Origin: Algoriphagus formosus
GTDB lineage: Bacteria > Bacteroidota > Bacteroidia > Cytophagales > Cyclobacteriaceae
Length of the DNA: 64,000 nucleotides
Assembly: GCF_002807035.1 (NCBI RefSeq)
Contig: NZ_NIUC01000004.1
Location: forward strand, 226,327 to 290,326
Reading direction: 5' to 3'
This document shows, in pieces, positions 1 through 8,500 of this stretch. How positions within the stretch are numbered: position 1 is the stretch's first letter; every line of letters begins with the position of its first letter. Both the position numbers and the translations under genes were made by a program. A model generated the notes under the pieces. That model saw only the letters and a program-made list of their open reading frames with translations. It ran no database searches and was not told where the DNA came from.

Positions 1-980
1 AGATATTTCTTCTGCCAGGTTTGGATAGCAGATTCAATTTCTTCAGAAGATTGATTTTCAGAGGCAACAAGGAAGGTTGTTCCTCCGTGATTTCCTGACC
101 AATTACTCGCAGGGTCTGGGTTCTTAAGTCTAAATAATTCATATGGAATGAGGAATTCATATTGGAGGGTGCTGTTTCCGGGCGCATCTTGAATGATACC
201 TGTTATTTGTAGGGCTTCCTTTCCCTCAAGCAGAAGTCTTTTTCCAAGGAGAGTCTCGAATGAAACAGAGCCTCCGTATATTTTTTTTGCAAAACTTTCG
301 GTAAGCACAATCGAATAGGGCTGATTGAATGCGGTGTTTTTATCTCCGGAAAGCCAATTCAATTCAAAAACCTTGGCATAATAGGAATCAACATACAGCG
401 TATACCTGGACTCAAAGGAATGATTATTTCCTCCGCTATTTTCAACTGTCAATAGCTTGTTAAAGGGGCCGGCTGTTTGAGTGACTAGGTCTAGATTTGG
501 AAAGTCTTCACGCAAAGCTTCTGCAAGGGGATAAGCTGTCGTATTCCAATAAAGGGTTTCATCAACATATTGGGTGTGCTGAACTACCCGATAGCTTCTT
601 TCTGTATAAGGATGAAAACTGTCAAAACTGGATTCATATTCTGCAAAAACAAACAGGGATAAACAACAAGCAATTCCCATGGCTAAACCTAGAATACTAA
701 CCCCCGAAAAGCCCTTATTCTTTATGAGTTGTCTTCCTCCGATTTTTAGGTAGTGTTTAAACATGATAAAGTCTTTTAGGTAGCTTAAATCCACCTTTTT
801 AATGTTTCGTAGCCTAAAGGAACGGATCACATCCCAGATGAATTTTCGGTTTGCTTTCCTAGGGGATAGCTTATCATATCTATCCTCAAATAATTCAATG
901 AGGTCTCCTTCGATTTCTTCGATATAATCCTCTCTACAAAACCAGCGGAGGAATTCAAGTGCTTTTCGGGGTGGATGCAT
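1..980 (-). CDS. ABC transporter permease, MacB/FtsX type (partial, 5' part)
   Basis: The reverse strand reads open from an ATG at 978-980 to the window edge (about 326 codons), so the 3' part is missing. The first ~80 residues are a soluble prefix (MHPPRKALEFLRWFCRED, then acidic EGDLIELFEDRYD) as in permease-prefix domains of Bacteroidota MacB-like permeases. A TM helix (GVSILGLAMGIACCLSLFVF) and a periplasmic MacB-core domain (YRVVQHT..., GIIQDAPGNSTL) follow. Such permeases export peptides or lipophilic compounds in macrolide-exporter-like complexes; the substrate here is unknown. The start overlaps the PadR stop by one base (TAATG), so the two are translationally coupled. Family assignment is firm. 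Confidence 0.88.
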   Translation of the reverse strand, partial: MHPPRKALEFLRWFCREDYIEEIEGDLIELFEDRYDKLSPRKANRKFIWDVIRSFRLRNIKKVDLSYLKDFIMFKHYLKIGGRQLIKNKGFSGVSILGLAMGIACCLSLFVFAEYESSFDSFHPYTERSYRVVQHTQYVDETLYWNTTAYPLAEALREDFPNLDLVTQTAGPFNKLLTVENSGGNNHSFESRYTLYVDSYYAKVFELNWLSGDKNTAFNQPYSIVLTESFAKKIYGGSVSFETLLGKRLLLEGKEALQITGIIQDAPGNSTLQYEFLIPYELFRLKNPDPASNWSGNHGGTTFLVASENQSSEEIESAIQTWQKKY

Positions 981-1306
981 TAGCCAAAGGATATTTTTGG
1001 AATTCTGTTGTATAGACTACTTCTGAGGGTGAATTGCTGATCTAGAACTTGTTTTCCCAAAGCGGTTATGACATAATATTTTTTACGCCTTCCGCCTCTC
1101 TCACCTGTTATTCCCCCAAATCTTGACTTTACGAACTCCTTTTCTTCCATTCGTTTAAGTGCCACATGGACTGCACTGATATTCATCGATTTACCGGATT
1201 CTTTTTCTAATTCGGACAATATGGATACACCATAGGCCTGATCATGTAAGGCAGCAACCATCAGTAATACCAGTTCTTCAAACTCCCCAATTGAATGCGA
1301 TTTCAT
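980..1306 (-). CDS. PadR family transcriptional regulator
   Basis: A 108-residue winged-helix protein with PadR signatures: EELVLLMVAALHDQAYGVSI near the N-terminus, then the recognition region SAVHVALKRMEEK, and the wing GGRRKKYYVITALG at about residues 72-85. It lacks the long C-terminal dimerisation domain of larger PadR proteins (small PadR-s2 type). Its stop overlaps the start of the downstream ABC permease, the usual PadR-permease arrangement. It probably represses this two-gene operon in response to a membrane-active ligand (inference from family and context). Confidence 0.9.
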   Translation of the reverse strand: MKSHSIGEFEELVLLMVAALHDQAYGVSILSELEKESGKSMNISAVHVALKRMEEKEFVKSRFGGITGERGGRRKKYYVITALGKQVLDQQFTLRSSLYNRIPKISFG

Positions 1307-1518
1307 TTTGGTGTGATTTAATTAACAAAAGTAAAAGTAATCAATTTATTTTATATTTGTTAAAGAAATTCCTTTTTGCTATAACTCCATGAAAGAAAGA
1401 GTTTTATGATTAGTAAGATGTTTTGTTGATTCTGCATTAAAGGGATTCCAATTATCTTTAAAAGAATTAAATTTAGTCTTCTTCTTTTTCTATCTGCAAA
1501 AGGTAACCACCACCAAAA

Positions 1519-2505
1519 GTGAAATACATCTCTATCAATCTTTACCGGAAAATAATTGAATGCGCTATTGAGGAGGGTATGTCTAAAGAGGATTTCATAG
1601 ATCTCCCAACCTCGATTGATTCAATTCATTTGATAAAGGCTGTACCGGCAGACCATTTTTTCGGATTGCATGAACTACTAGATGAAAAGCTTGGGCCCGG
1701 TTTTGCAATAAGAGTAGGACAAAAAATGGAAATTGAAGATTACGGTGTCTTAGGACTATCTTGGAGGACTTGCTCTTGGGCCGGTGAAATATTTGAGCGA
1801 AGTGAGCGGTATTTTAAGTTATTATCGAATACATACTTTTTTAAAGTGGAAAGAGAGGGGATTTTTTCGCATGTATTTTTATTGAGGGAGCCTCATCGAA
1901 GAGGTGTAGAGCTTTCCAATGAAGCTACTATTTCGGCAACCACTGTGGTGCTCAAGGCAATGACCGAAACTAATCTGTCTCCCACCCAAGTTACATTTAA
2001 GCATGCCGCACCCATTGATTTATCGAGTTATGAGAAAGCCTTCAACTGTAAAATACTTTTTAATGGGCCCGATTATTCTATTACTTATCGAACAGCAGAT
2101 TTAGAGAAGCGTACAGCAAAAGCTGACCTAAGTATCAATCGATTTTTAGTAGACAGAGTGGAAGAAGAGACGCGTGGAATAGAGTTTAGTATAGGGAAAA
2201 TTTCCACTGATGTTGAGATACTCATCAAGAACGCTTTGCCAAGTGGCATACCTGCTTTGTCTCAAATAGCCAATCACATTGGCATGAGCAGCAGGACACT
2301 CAACCGAAGATTATCTGAAAGAGGGATCACATTTCGTGAGTTGGTACAAAAATCTCAAGAAGAAGTTGCCAAGGACCTGCTTAAAAACTCCAATAGAAGT
2401 ATTGGAGAAATTGCCTATGAAACTGGCTTTTCCGAGCAAAGTACATTTAATAGAGCCTTTAAGCGTTGGGTAGGCTGTTCACCCTCCGAATTCAAAAACA
2501 AATAG
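1519..2505 (+). CDS. AraC family transcriptional regulator with arabinose-binding-like N-terminal domain
   Basis: A 328-residue protein starting at a GTG with a purine-rich AAAAGG stretch upstream. Residues ~20-200 match the N-terminal effector domain of the Arabinose_bd/OruR type (GVLGLSWRTCSWAGEIFERSERY). The C-terminal ~100 residues hold the two HTH motifs of AraC/XylS proteins (IANHIGMSSRTLNRRLSERG and IGEIAYETGFSEQSTFNRAF, ending in WVGCSPSEFK). Small membrane and redox genes (DUF1772, NmrA-like, DUF5367) follow on the same strand and are plausible targets. The inducer is unknown. Confidence 0.92.
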   Translation: MKYISINLYRKIIECAIEEGMSKEDFIDLPTSIDSIHLIKAVPADHFFGLHELLDEKLGPGFAIRVGQKMEIEDYGVLGLSWRTCSWAGEIFERSERYFKLLSNTYFFKVEREGIFSHVFLLREPHRRGVELSNEATISATTVVLKAMTETNLSPTQVTFKHAAPIDLSSYEKAFNCKILFNGPDYSITYRTADLEKRTAKADLSINRFLVDRVEEETRGIEFSIGKISTDVEILIKNALPSGIPALSQIANHIGMSSRTLNRRLSERGITFRELVQKSQEEVAKDLLKNSNRSIGEIAYETGFSEQSTFNRAFKRWVGCSPSEFKNK

Positions 2506-2568
2506 AAATTTTTCAGTTTGGCGCAAAGTGCTAAATCATTGGCATAACTAGTCAATGGTGGGATACTT

Positions 2569-2954
2569 GTGGACTCTACCTTTGTATTCATATCAAATTT
2601 GATTGAGTTGGATCAAAGTTTTGCAAATAAGTCCTTGTTTTTCAGTCTCCTAACCAGTGTGCTGTTTCTTGTATCAAGCTTTATGTTTCAGGCAGAAGTT
2701 GCACTAGAAAATTTTCAGGATGCTACCAATGAAGACTTATTGCTAGAAAGAGATGTCTTGAAAATTCTCCGAAACAAATGCGATTTCTGTCATCAAAGGA
2801 AGAACCCTTTTTTGATCCTTAAAGAACAGAATATTTCTAGGATAACAGGTAAATCCTATCAAATGGTATTCGTCGAACAGAGCATGCCTAAAGGAATCAA
2901 AAACAGGCTTACCAAGAAGAAAATTGTCAGTTGAAAAACTGGCATTTAAAATAA
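2569..2954 (+). pseudogene. Haem-binding (CxxCH) cytochrome-like protein, frameshifted near its C-terminus
   Basis: The open frame ends at 2934 after a hydrophobic signal-like segment (LFFSLLTSVLFLVSSFMF) and a CDFCH haem-binding motif at about residues 71-75. It finishes MPKGIKNRLTKKKIVS. Related small haem proteins end in an LT-x-E-E-x-x-x-L-x-x-W pattern. One base added near 2913-2916 restores exactly that here (EENCQLKNWHLK, stop at 2952-2954). So a one-base loss or sequencing error is likely. The start is uncertain: GTG 2569 lies upstream of a -7 like TACCTTTG (2577-2584), so TTG 2599, 2608 or 2635, or ATG 2683, is more likely. Product inferred to be exported. Confidence 0.62.
2577..2584 (+). 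promoter_or_regulatory. Bacteroidota -7 promoter element
   Basis: TACCTTTG matches the TAnnTTTG -7 consensus of the Bacteroidota primary sigma factor. It lies just inside the longest frame of the haem-binding gene, which argues that the GTG at 2569 is not the real start. Confidence 0.45.
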
Positions 2955-2967
2955 AAATCCAAAAATC

Positions 2968-3468
2968 ATGGAAATACAGATTCAGAATATTTCACTAAAT
3001 GTCGCTTTGGTTCTCACAGGACTATCTGCGGGGTTATTTTTTGCTTGGTCGGTTTCAGTAATTCCGGGAACGCAAAAAATCGATAGCCTCAGCTTTTTGG
3101 AGACCATGCAAAGTATTAATCGGGAAATTATCAACCCAGCTTTCTTTTTGGTCTTTTTCGGGAGTATAGCAGCGCTTACCTATTCGACCTATATTACTTA
3201 TGGTCAAAGTACTACCAGCTTTTGGCTTCTGTTAACTGCAACTTTGGCTTACCTATTTGGAACAATAGGTGTGACAGGGGTGGGGAATGTACCCCTTAAT
3301 AATGAGTTGGAGCTATTGAATTTAGCCAAACTCAGTACCAAAGAAATCACCGAATTCAGAGAATACTATGAATTGAGATGGAATAAGTTCCACACCTTTC
3401 GGATGCTGTTCTCTGTCCTTTCTTTTTTAATGACGGTCGTGGCTCTCAACTTTCAATTAAAGAATTAA
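2968..3468 (+). CDS. DUF1772 (anthrone oxygenase-like) membrane protein
   Basis: A 166-residue protein with four predicted TM helices: roughly residues 8-30 (VALVLTGLSAGLFFAWSVSV), 58-76, 84-106 and 143-162. The first helix ending in FFAWSVSVIPG, and the later N(V/P)xNN motif in GVGNVPLNNELELL before the WxxxHxxR segment (RWNKFHTFR), are typical of the DUF1772/anthrone-oxygenase-like family. No bacterial member has a well-defined reaction, so enzymatic activity is not claimed. It sits 22 bp before the NmrA-like gene and is probably cotranscribed with it. Confidence 0.8.
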   Translation: MEIQIQNISLNVALVLTGLSAGLFFAWSVSVIPGTQKIDSLSFLETMQSINREIINPAFFLVFFGSIAALTYSTYITYGQSTTSFWLLLTATLAYLFGTIGVTGVGNVPLNNELELLNLAKLSTKEITEFREYYELRWNKFHTFRMLFSVLSFLMTVVALNFQLKN

Positions 3469-3490
3469 ACAAAAACATAACATACGTACT

Positions 3491-4333
3491 ATGAAGAAAA
3501 ATATCTTAGTAATCGGCGGTACCGGTAAGACCGGTCACCGAGTGGTGGAAGAATTGTTCCAGCTAGGCCAGAATGTATTTGTGGGCTCAAGAAAAGGTTC
3601 TCCCTCATTTGATTGGGATGACTTCAGCACATTCGCACCGGCATTAAAAGGAATAGATCGAGCTTATATCGTCTATTATCCTGACTTAGCGGTGCCAGGT
3701 GCTAAAGAAGCCATCGAAGCCTTAACAGAGGCTGCCTTACATGAAGGGTTAGAAAAAGTGGTGCTTCTATCCGGAAAAGGTGAAAAGGAAGCAGAAGCCT
3801 GTGAGCAAATCGTTGCCAATTCAGGATTGAATTATACTGTAGTTAGAGCCTCCTGGTTTAATCAAAATTTCAGTGAAGGAGCATTCTTAGATTTTATTCT
3901 GGCGAGGCAGGTAGCGTTACCAATGCCAGAAGCAGAAATCCCATTTGTGGATGCAGATGACATTGCAGAGGTGGTTACAAAAGTACTGCTTGATGATTCT
4001 TACAATGGAGAAACTATAACCGTAACTGGTCCTGAAAAATTGACTTTTGAGCAATCCGTAGAAATAATGCAGAGGGGAATTGGAAAAGATATTCAATATA
4101 TCCCGATCAGCATCGAAGAGTTTAAAGAAGGAATGAAGGCTGCTGGTCTTCCGGATTCTTATGTATGGCTTTTCAGTTATTTATTTCAAGATGTTCTTGG
4201 AAATCCTGCTAATCAACTTGTCTCTAATGATGTAGAAAGAGTTTTGGGGAGAAGAGCTACTTCATTTGAAGAATTTGTTCAAAAGGCTGCCTTGACAGGG
4301 GTTTGGAATCAAACAGTGTCAGGTGCTATCTAA
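3491..4333 (+). CDS. NmrA/SDR-type NAD(P)-binding protein
   Basis: A 280-residue atypical short-chain dehydrogenase. The nucleotide-binding loop GGTGKTGHRV is at residues 9-18 and the acidic/basic switch VGSRKGSPSFDW follows the second strand. FVDADDIAEVVTKVL near residue 155 is the typical NmrA/HSCARG segment before the C-terminal half. No YxxxK catalytic pair is evident, as expected for NmrA-like redox sensors and NAD(P)H-quinone oxidoreductases of the QOR2 kind. Its stop lies just before the DUF5367 gene, in a compact run of same-strand genes. The true substrate, or a sensor-only role, is undetermined. Confidence 0.85.
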   Translation: MKKNILVIGGTGKTGHRVVEELFQLGQNVFVGSRKGSPSFDWDDFSTFAPALKGIDRAYIVYYPDLAVPGAKEAIEALTEAALHEGLEKVVLLSGKGEKEAEACEQIVANSGLNYTVVRASWFNQNFSEGAFLDFILARQVALPMPEAEIPFVDADDIAEVVTKVLLDDSYNGETITVTGPEKLTFEQSVEIMQRGIGKDIQYIPISIEEFKEGMKAAGLPDSYVWLFSYLFQDVLGNPANQLVSNDVERVLGRRATSFEEFVQKAALTGVWNQTVSGAI

Positions 4334-4346
4334 ACAAATCAAGATT

Positions 4347-4751
4347 ATGAAGACTCTGAATATTAAAAAAGCGAGTATTTCCGCACTGATTATTTGGCTA
4401 ATAGGAGTCAGTGCCTTTATTGGCTCTTATCTAATTCCCCTGATGGATAATTTAGACGAACAGGCCAATTGGTTTCTAACACTTGCTTTAATTCCTGCTA
4501 TATTAATTGGCGTACATTTTTATTATAGAAAGAGCAATAGAACAAACTGGCTATCATTAGGTGGTTTCATGTTCTTTATTACGATCCTACTTGATGCAAT
4601 AGTCACTGTCCCGCTTTTTATAATTCCAGCAGGAGGCAGTCACCTCAGTTTTTTTGGTGATCCTGGCTTTTGGATTTTGGGGATTGAATATATGCTGGTA
4701 GTAGGGCTGGCTAATTTTCTATTTGGTAAAAATGAACTGGCTAAAAACTAA
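4347..4751 (+). CDS. DUF5367 family membrane protein
   Basis: The ATG at 4347 is chosen over an upstream GTG (4323) because the latter lies inside the previous gene. The 134-residue product has four TM segments (ISALIIWLIGVSAFIGSYLI, WFLTLALIPAILIGVHFYY, GGFMFFITILLDAIVTVPLFI, FWILGIEYMLVVGLANFLF). Order and the VP-L-F-I-I-P segment fit DUF5367, a family of unknown function frequent in Bacteroidota. Its 3' end overlaps the start of the lipoprotein gene by about 20 bp, so the two are likely co-expressed. Confidence 0.72.
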   Translation: MKTLNIKKASISALIIWLIGVSAFIGSYLIPLMDNLDEQANWFLTLALIPAILIGVHFYYRKSNRTNWLSLGGFMFFITILLDAIVTVPLFIIPAGGSHLSFFGDPGFWILGIEYMLVVGLANFLFGKNELAKN

Positions 4752-5709
4752 CATCAAATCAAGACGATTCGCTACTGCCTCCATTTTCCTTGCGGCCAGT
4801 ATGCTGTCTCTTGGATGTTCTAAACGATTGGTCGAAACGTCAAGCTTAGCTTCATTAAGTAAATCAATGCCAAATGATGAAGCGACAGTTTTTGGGAAAG
4901 GGACAATTTCAACGGATGCTTTTGAATTTGGGATTACTTTCTCACCAGACATGGATGAGGTATTTTGGACAAGAAGGGAAACTGACTCTAATAATGAAAT
5001 TTGGACTATGAAAATGGAGGAGGGTACATGGACTGATCCTGAGTCTGCATTTTTTAAGGCCAAATCTGGTTGGGACTTTGAACCACATATCAATCCTCAG
5101 GGAAGCCGACTTTATTTTGGAAGTACAAGGCCGCTGCCAAATTCCTCTAAATCTAGTGGGCTGCACCAATGGTATAGTGAAAGAACACAAAACGGATGGA
5201 CTGATCCGATCCCCTTAGAAAGCCCATTCATTGATAAGCCAGTAATAATGTACTTGACTTCTTCAAAAAAAGGAAATCTTTTCTTTACTACCGGAGAAGA
5301 AGGTGACGAGCCTGAAGATTGGGTAATCTATCAGTCTATCATTCATGAAGGAAGATATCTGTCAATTGAAAGAATGGGGAATGCCATCAACTTTGAAGGT
5401 GAATATATAGCACATTCTTACATAGCTCCTGACGAAAGCTACATCATTTACGACGCAAAACGAAGCGATGGACTGGGAGATAGTGACTTATATATCAGTT
5501 TCAAAAGAAAGGGTAATTGGTCGAAGGCATTGAACATGGGGCCCACTGTAAATACTCATCTAACTGAAATGTGCCCCAGTGTTTCTCCCGATCAGAAGTA
5601 CCTATTTTTCCACCGAGGAGATGAAAATCAGGGGGATATCTATTGGGTGAAATTTTCAACACTAAAAAAGCAATTGGAGATTCAAAGTAAAATCAATTCG
5701 AAAATATGA
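4732..5709 (+). CDS. PD40 beta-propeller lipoprotein
   Basis: About 325 residues. The ATG at 4732 has a GGTAAA stretch at optimal distance; the in-frame TTG at 4723 is less likely. A lipoprotein signal peptide ends in the lipobox LSLGC-S at about residue 29. WD40-like PD40 blades follow, recognisable as FGITFSPDMDEVFWTRR, INPQGSRLYFGSTR, IAPDESYIIYDAKR and VSPDQKYLFFHRG, each with the S/APDxxxLxF core. Such lipoproteins act in the periplasm or at the outer membrane, often as TolB-like scaffolds. The stop overlaps the next start (ATGA), linking it to the serine hydrolase downstream. Confidence 0.82.
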   Translation: MNWLKTNIKSRRFATASIFLAASMLSLGCSKRLVETSSLASLSKSMPNDEATVFGKGTISTDAFEFGITFSPDMDEVFWTRRETDSNNEIWTMKMEEGTWTDPESAFFKAKSGWDFEPHINPQGSRLYFGSTRPLPNSSKSSGLHQWYSERTQNGWTDPIPLESPFIDKPVIMYLTSSKKGNLFFTTGEEGDEPEDWVIYQSIIHEGRYLSIERMGNAINFEGEYIAHSYIAPDESYIIYDAKRSDGLGDSDLYISFKRKGNWSKALNMGPTVNTHLTEMCPSVSPDQKYLFFHRGDENQGDIYWVKFSTLKKQLEIQSKINSKI

Positions 5710-7376
5710 AATTCAGGTTTTTAATAATTCTACAGTTTGCATGTGTTCACTGTGCAAAAGCTCAAGTAAATTCAGACTTAGAATCCATTTCTTTTAAAAT
5801 TGATAGCCTGCTTGCTAATTATCAAGAGAATGAACCTGGAGTCGCTATCGGACTTGTAAAAGAAAATCAATTGATTTTTGAAAGGTATTTTGGATTGGCC
5901 AATCTTGATTATGAAATACCAATTCATAAAAACACCTCGTTCCATGTGGCTTCAGTTTCAAAGCAGTTTACAGCTTTTGCCATCCTTTTGCTGGAAGAAG
6001 AAGGCAAACTCTCCTTAGCCGATGATATCAGAGTCTATCTTCCTGAGATGCATGAATTTGAGAATACAATAACCATCAGTCATTTATTAAATCATACCAG
6101 TGGGCTAAAAGATAAGTATAACTTATTACGACTTTCCGGATGGACGCTAGATGATGTGATTACCAATGAACAGGTATTAGAAATCATTTTTAACCAAGAG
6201 ACATTGAATTTCCAGCCTAATGAGAAACATATGTATAGCAATGCCAATTATGCATTGTTGGCAGAAATTGTGGCTAGGGTGTCGAAGATGTCTTTTGCGG
6301 AATTTATGCAGCAACGCATTTTTGAACCCCTGCAAATGAATGATTCAAAATTTGTCGATCAAAAAGGGCAGGTGGTCAAAAACAAAAGTCTTTCTTATTT
6401 TAGGATTGATTCAATTTACGTGGAAGATCTTTTTAATAATTTCAGTGTTGGCGCTACCAACCTGAACACGACAATCACAGATTTGAGTAAATGGGCTATT
6501 AATTATCAATCCAAAAGAATAGGTAGCCAAGCTGTTTTTGACAAAATGCACACCTTAACACCTTTGAATAATGGTGAAAACTATGGCTATGCTAATGGCC
6601 TGTTTATCAATACCTACAGGGGTTTTAAACGGCTAGAGCACAGTGGTCAAGATGCGAGCTATCAGGCTTATTTGGCAACTTTTCCAGAATTGAATATCAG
6701 TGTGATGTTTACAAATATCAACGGCGAAATTAATGGTGCAAGGATGGTTTATGATATCATGGATATTTGTTTGGAGGTGTATGGCAATGATAAAATTGCC
6801 ATAAAAACGATTCCCAATAAGCTGACCCATCAAGAACCTATCACACTAACACCTGATGAATTAAAGCCATATCAAGGCCATTATTGGGACGAGGGAGACA
6901 ATTACTCCAGGGAGATTAAATTTGAGAATGATACCTTGCGCTTAATCACTAGCAATGGTAAAACTGCTTTGGTCCCTGTTGGTGAACATAGTTTTGAATT
7001 GGATATTGAAGAATATGTTGCAGTTTCTTTTTTGGAAGAGATGATGATTATCACACTGGATGATGGGTACCAAATAGTTTCTGAGAGATATACTCCTGCA
7101 AATTACAATGCCACCACACTGGATGAATTTACAGGAAGATATTACAGCCCAGAACTGAACGCCTATTACTCATTTTCCATAATTGGGAATCAGTTAGTCG
7201 CAAAACACACAAGACTGGGTGAATTTTATTTAGAAGCGATCAAAAAGGATTATTTCATTGGTGATAAGGGGTCTTTTTTAAAGGTGGTTTTTATAAGAAA
7301 CACATCCAATGAACTCACAGGATTTGAAGTATCAAGCAGCAGAGCGAAAAATGTTTCTTTCTTGAAAATTGAATAG
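5706..7376 (+). CDS. Serine hydrolase, class C beta-lactamase/DD-peptidase fold, exported
   Basis: A 556-residue exported protein with signal peptide MKFRFLIILQFACVHCAKAQ. The class C catalytic set is present: SxxK as SVSK (about residue 84), the Tyr motif YSN (in MYSNANYALL), and HSG (in RLEHSGQDASY) replacing KTG. Residues ~30-355 form the Beta-lactamase domain; ~385-556 form a C-terminal beta-rich domain of DUF3471/lipocalin type. Family members include D-aminopeptidases, esterases and peptidoglycan hydrolases; antibiotic resistance is not implied. It overlaps the PD40 lipoprotein by 4 bp and is a paralogue of the genes at 17869 and 21004. Confidence 0.9.
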   Translation: MKFRFLIILQFACVHCAKAQVNSDLESISFKIDSLLANYQENEPGVAIGLVKENQLIFERYFGLANLDYEIPIHKNTSFHVASVSKQFTAFAILLLEEEGKLSLADDIRVYLPEMHEFENTITISHLLNHTSGLKDKYNLLRLSGWTLDDVITNEQVLEIIFNQETLNFQPNEKHMYSNANYALLAEIVARVSKMSFAEFMQQRIFEPLQMNDSKFVDQKGQVVKNKSLSYFRIDSIYVEDLFNNFSVGATNLNTTITDLSKWAINYQSKRIGSQAVFDKMHTLTPLNNGENYGYANGLFINTYRGFKRLEHSGQDASYQAYLATFPELNISVMFTNINGEINGARMVYDIMDICLEVYGNDKIAIKTIPNKLTHQEPITLTPDELKPYQGHYWDEGDNYSREIKFENDTLRLITSNGKTALVPVGEHSFELDIEEYVAVSFLEEMMIITLDDGYQIVSERYTPANYNATTLDEFTGRYYSPELNAYYSFSIIGNQLVAKHTRLGEFYLEAIKKDYFIGDKGSFLKVVFIRNTSNELTGFEVSSSRAKNVSFLKIE

Positions 7377-7558
7377 TTGATTATTTGCAACTGAGTTTAC
7401 AGATTTTGCTCAATCGGAATTATTCAAGGGAATTTTCCGATTTTAAGATCTTCTCCTAAACTCAAAAAATGGTTTAGCTTGCACTGCTAGGGATCACAAA
7501 TGGTTTCACAGGCTTCTTGTTTGATATAGGAACTCTTTGATCTTATAGAAATGGCCGA

Positions 7559-8050
7559 ATGAATAATCCTAATTTTAAAATCATTTTCTATAAAGACATG
7601 CAACTAAGAAAAGCAAAAAGAGGAGACCTAAGATATATTGTGGAAATGCTGGCGGACGATGACCTGGGAAGCACCCGTGAGGACTTTCGATTTCCAGTTC
7701 CAGCCTCGTATATGGATGCTTTCGAAAATATCAACTTGGATCCTAATCAAGAGTTGATGGTAGTTGAAAATATGAAGGGAGAGATTATTGGCACCATGCA
7801 ATTGACTTTTATTCAGTATTTGACTTATCAGGGTGGTATTCGGGCCCAGTTGGAAGCGGTAAGGATCCATAAAAATCATCGAGGAACGGGACTTGGAACT
7901 GAAATGATCAAGTGGGCGATTTCCAAAGCAAGGAAAAAAGGTGCCCATGTGGTCCAACTCACCACAGACAAGAAAAGACTAGATGCTTTACGCTTTTACA
8001 GAGATTTGGGATTTGTAGATAGTCATGAGGGGATGAAGTTACATTTATGA
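7559..8050 (+). CDS. GNAT family N-acetyltransferase
   Basis: A GNAT fold with the acetyl-CoA pyrophosphate-binding motif A at VRIHKNHRGTGLGTEMIKWAI (consensus Q/RxxGxG/A). Motif B is present near the end (DALRFYRDLGFVDSHEGMKLHL). The ATG at 7598 (MQLRKAKRGD, 150 residues) fits the usual GNAT N-terminus better than the ATG at 7559, which adds 13 residues. Acetyl acceptor unknown. It stands ~180 bp after the serine hydrolase and 37 bp before a small membrane protein. Confidence 0.87.
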   Translation: MNNPNFKIIFYKDMQLRKAKRGDLRYIVEMLADDDLGSTREDFRFPVPASYMDAFENINLDPNQELMVVENMKGEIIGTMQLTFIQYLTYQGGIRAQLEAVRIHKNHRGTGLGTEMIKWAISKARKKGAHVVQLTTDKKRLDALRFYRDLGFVDSHEGMKLHL

Positions 8051-8087
8051 ACAAGGAGTTGAACAGAAAATCGATCGGAGGGTCCTT

Positions 8088-8471
8088 ATGAAATCAAAAA
8101 TCGCTATTCGGGTTTTATTGTCGATATTAATTCCTCTTGCCTTATTTCACCTAGGCGTGCTATTAAATATAGTACCGGTAGAAATAATATGGGGTGGAAG
8201 GTTGAACAGTAATAGTTTGGTTTATCTGCTTGAAAGCATTTCTATTTTGGTTACATTATACTTGGTGATGATTTTATCAATAAAAGGGAAGTTTCTTGGA
8301 CCAATACTTCCTCCCAAGGTTGTGAAAATATCTCTTTGGTTCTTTTTGATTCTTTTTACCCTGAATACAATTGGAAACGCTTTCGCAAAAACAACAACGG
8401 AACAAATATTTGCATTAATTACTCTGATAATCTCACTCTTATTGGGGATTGTCTTGAAAGATAAGGGGTAA
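8088..8471 (+). CDS. Small four-TM membrane protein of unknown function
   Basis: A 127-residue protein with four predicted helices at about residues 6-28, 43-67, 78-98 and 105-124, and little soluble sequence. A strong purine-rich site (GGAGGG) lies ~7 nt upstream of the ATG. I do not recognise a family. It is convergent with the long minus-strand peptidase gene that ends at 8501. Confidence 0.6.
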   Translation: MKSKIAIRVLLSILIPLALFHLGVLLNIVPVEIIWGGRLNSNSLVYLLESISILVTLYLVMILSIKGKFLGPILPPKVVKISLWFFLILFTLNTIGNAFAKTTTEQIFALITLIISLLLGIVLKDKG

Positions 8472-8500
8472 TGAAGATTGTTGTTTTAGATTCGGTTACT

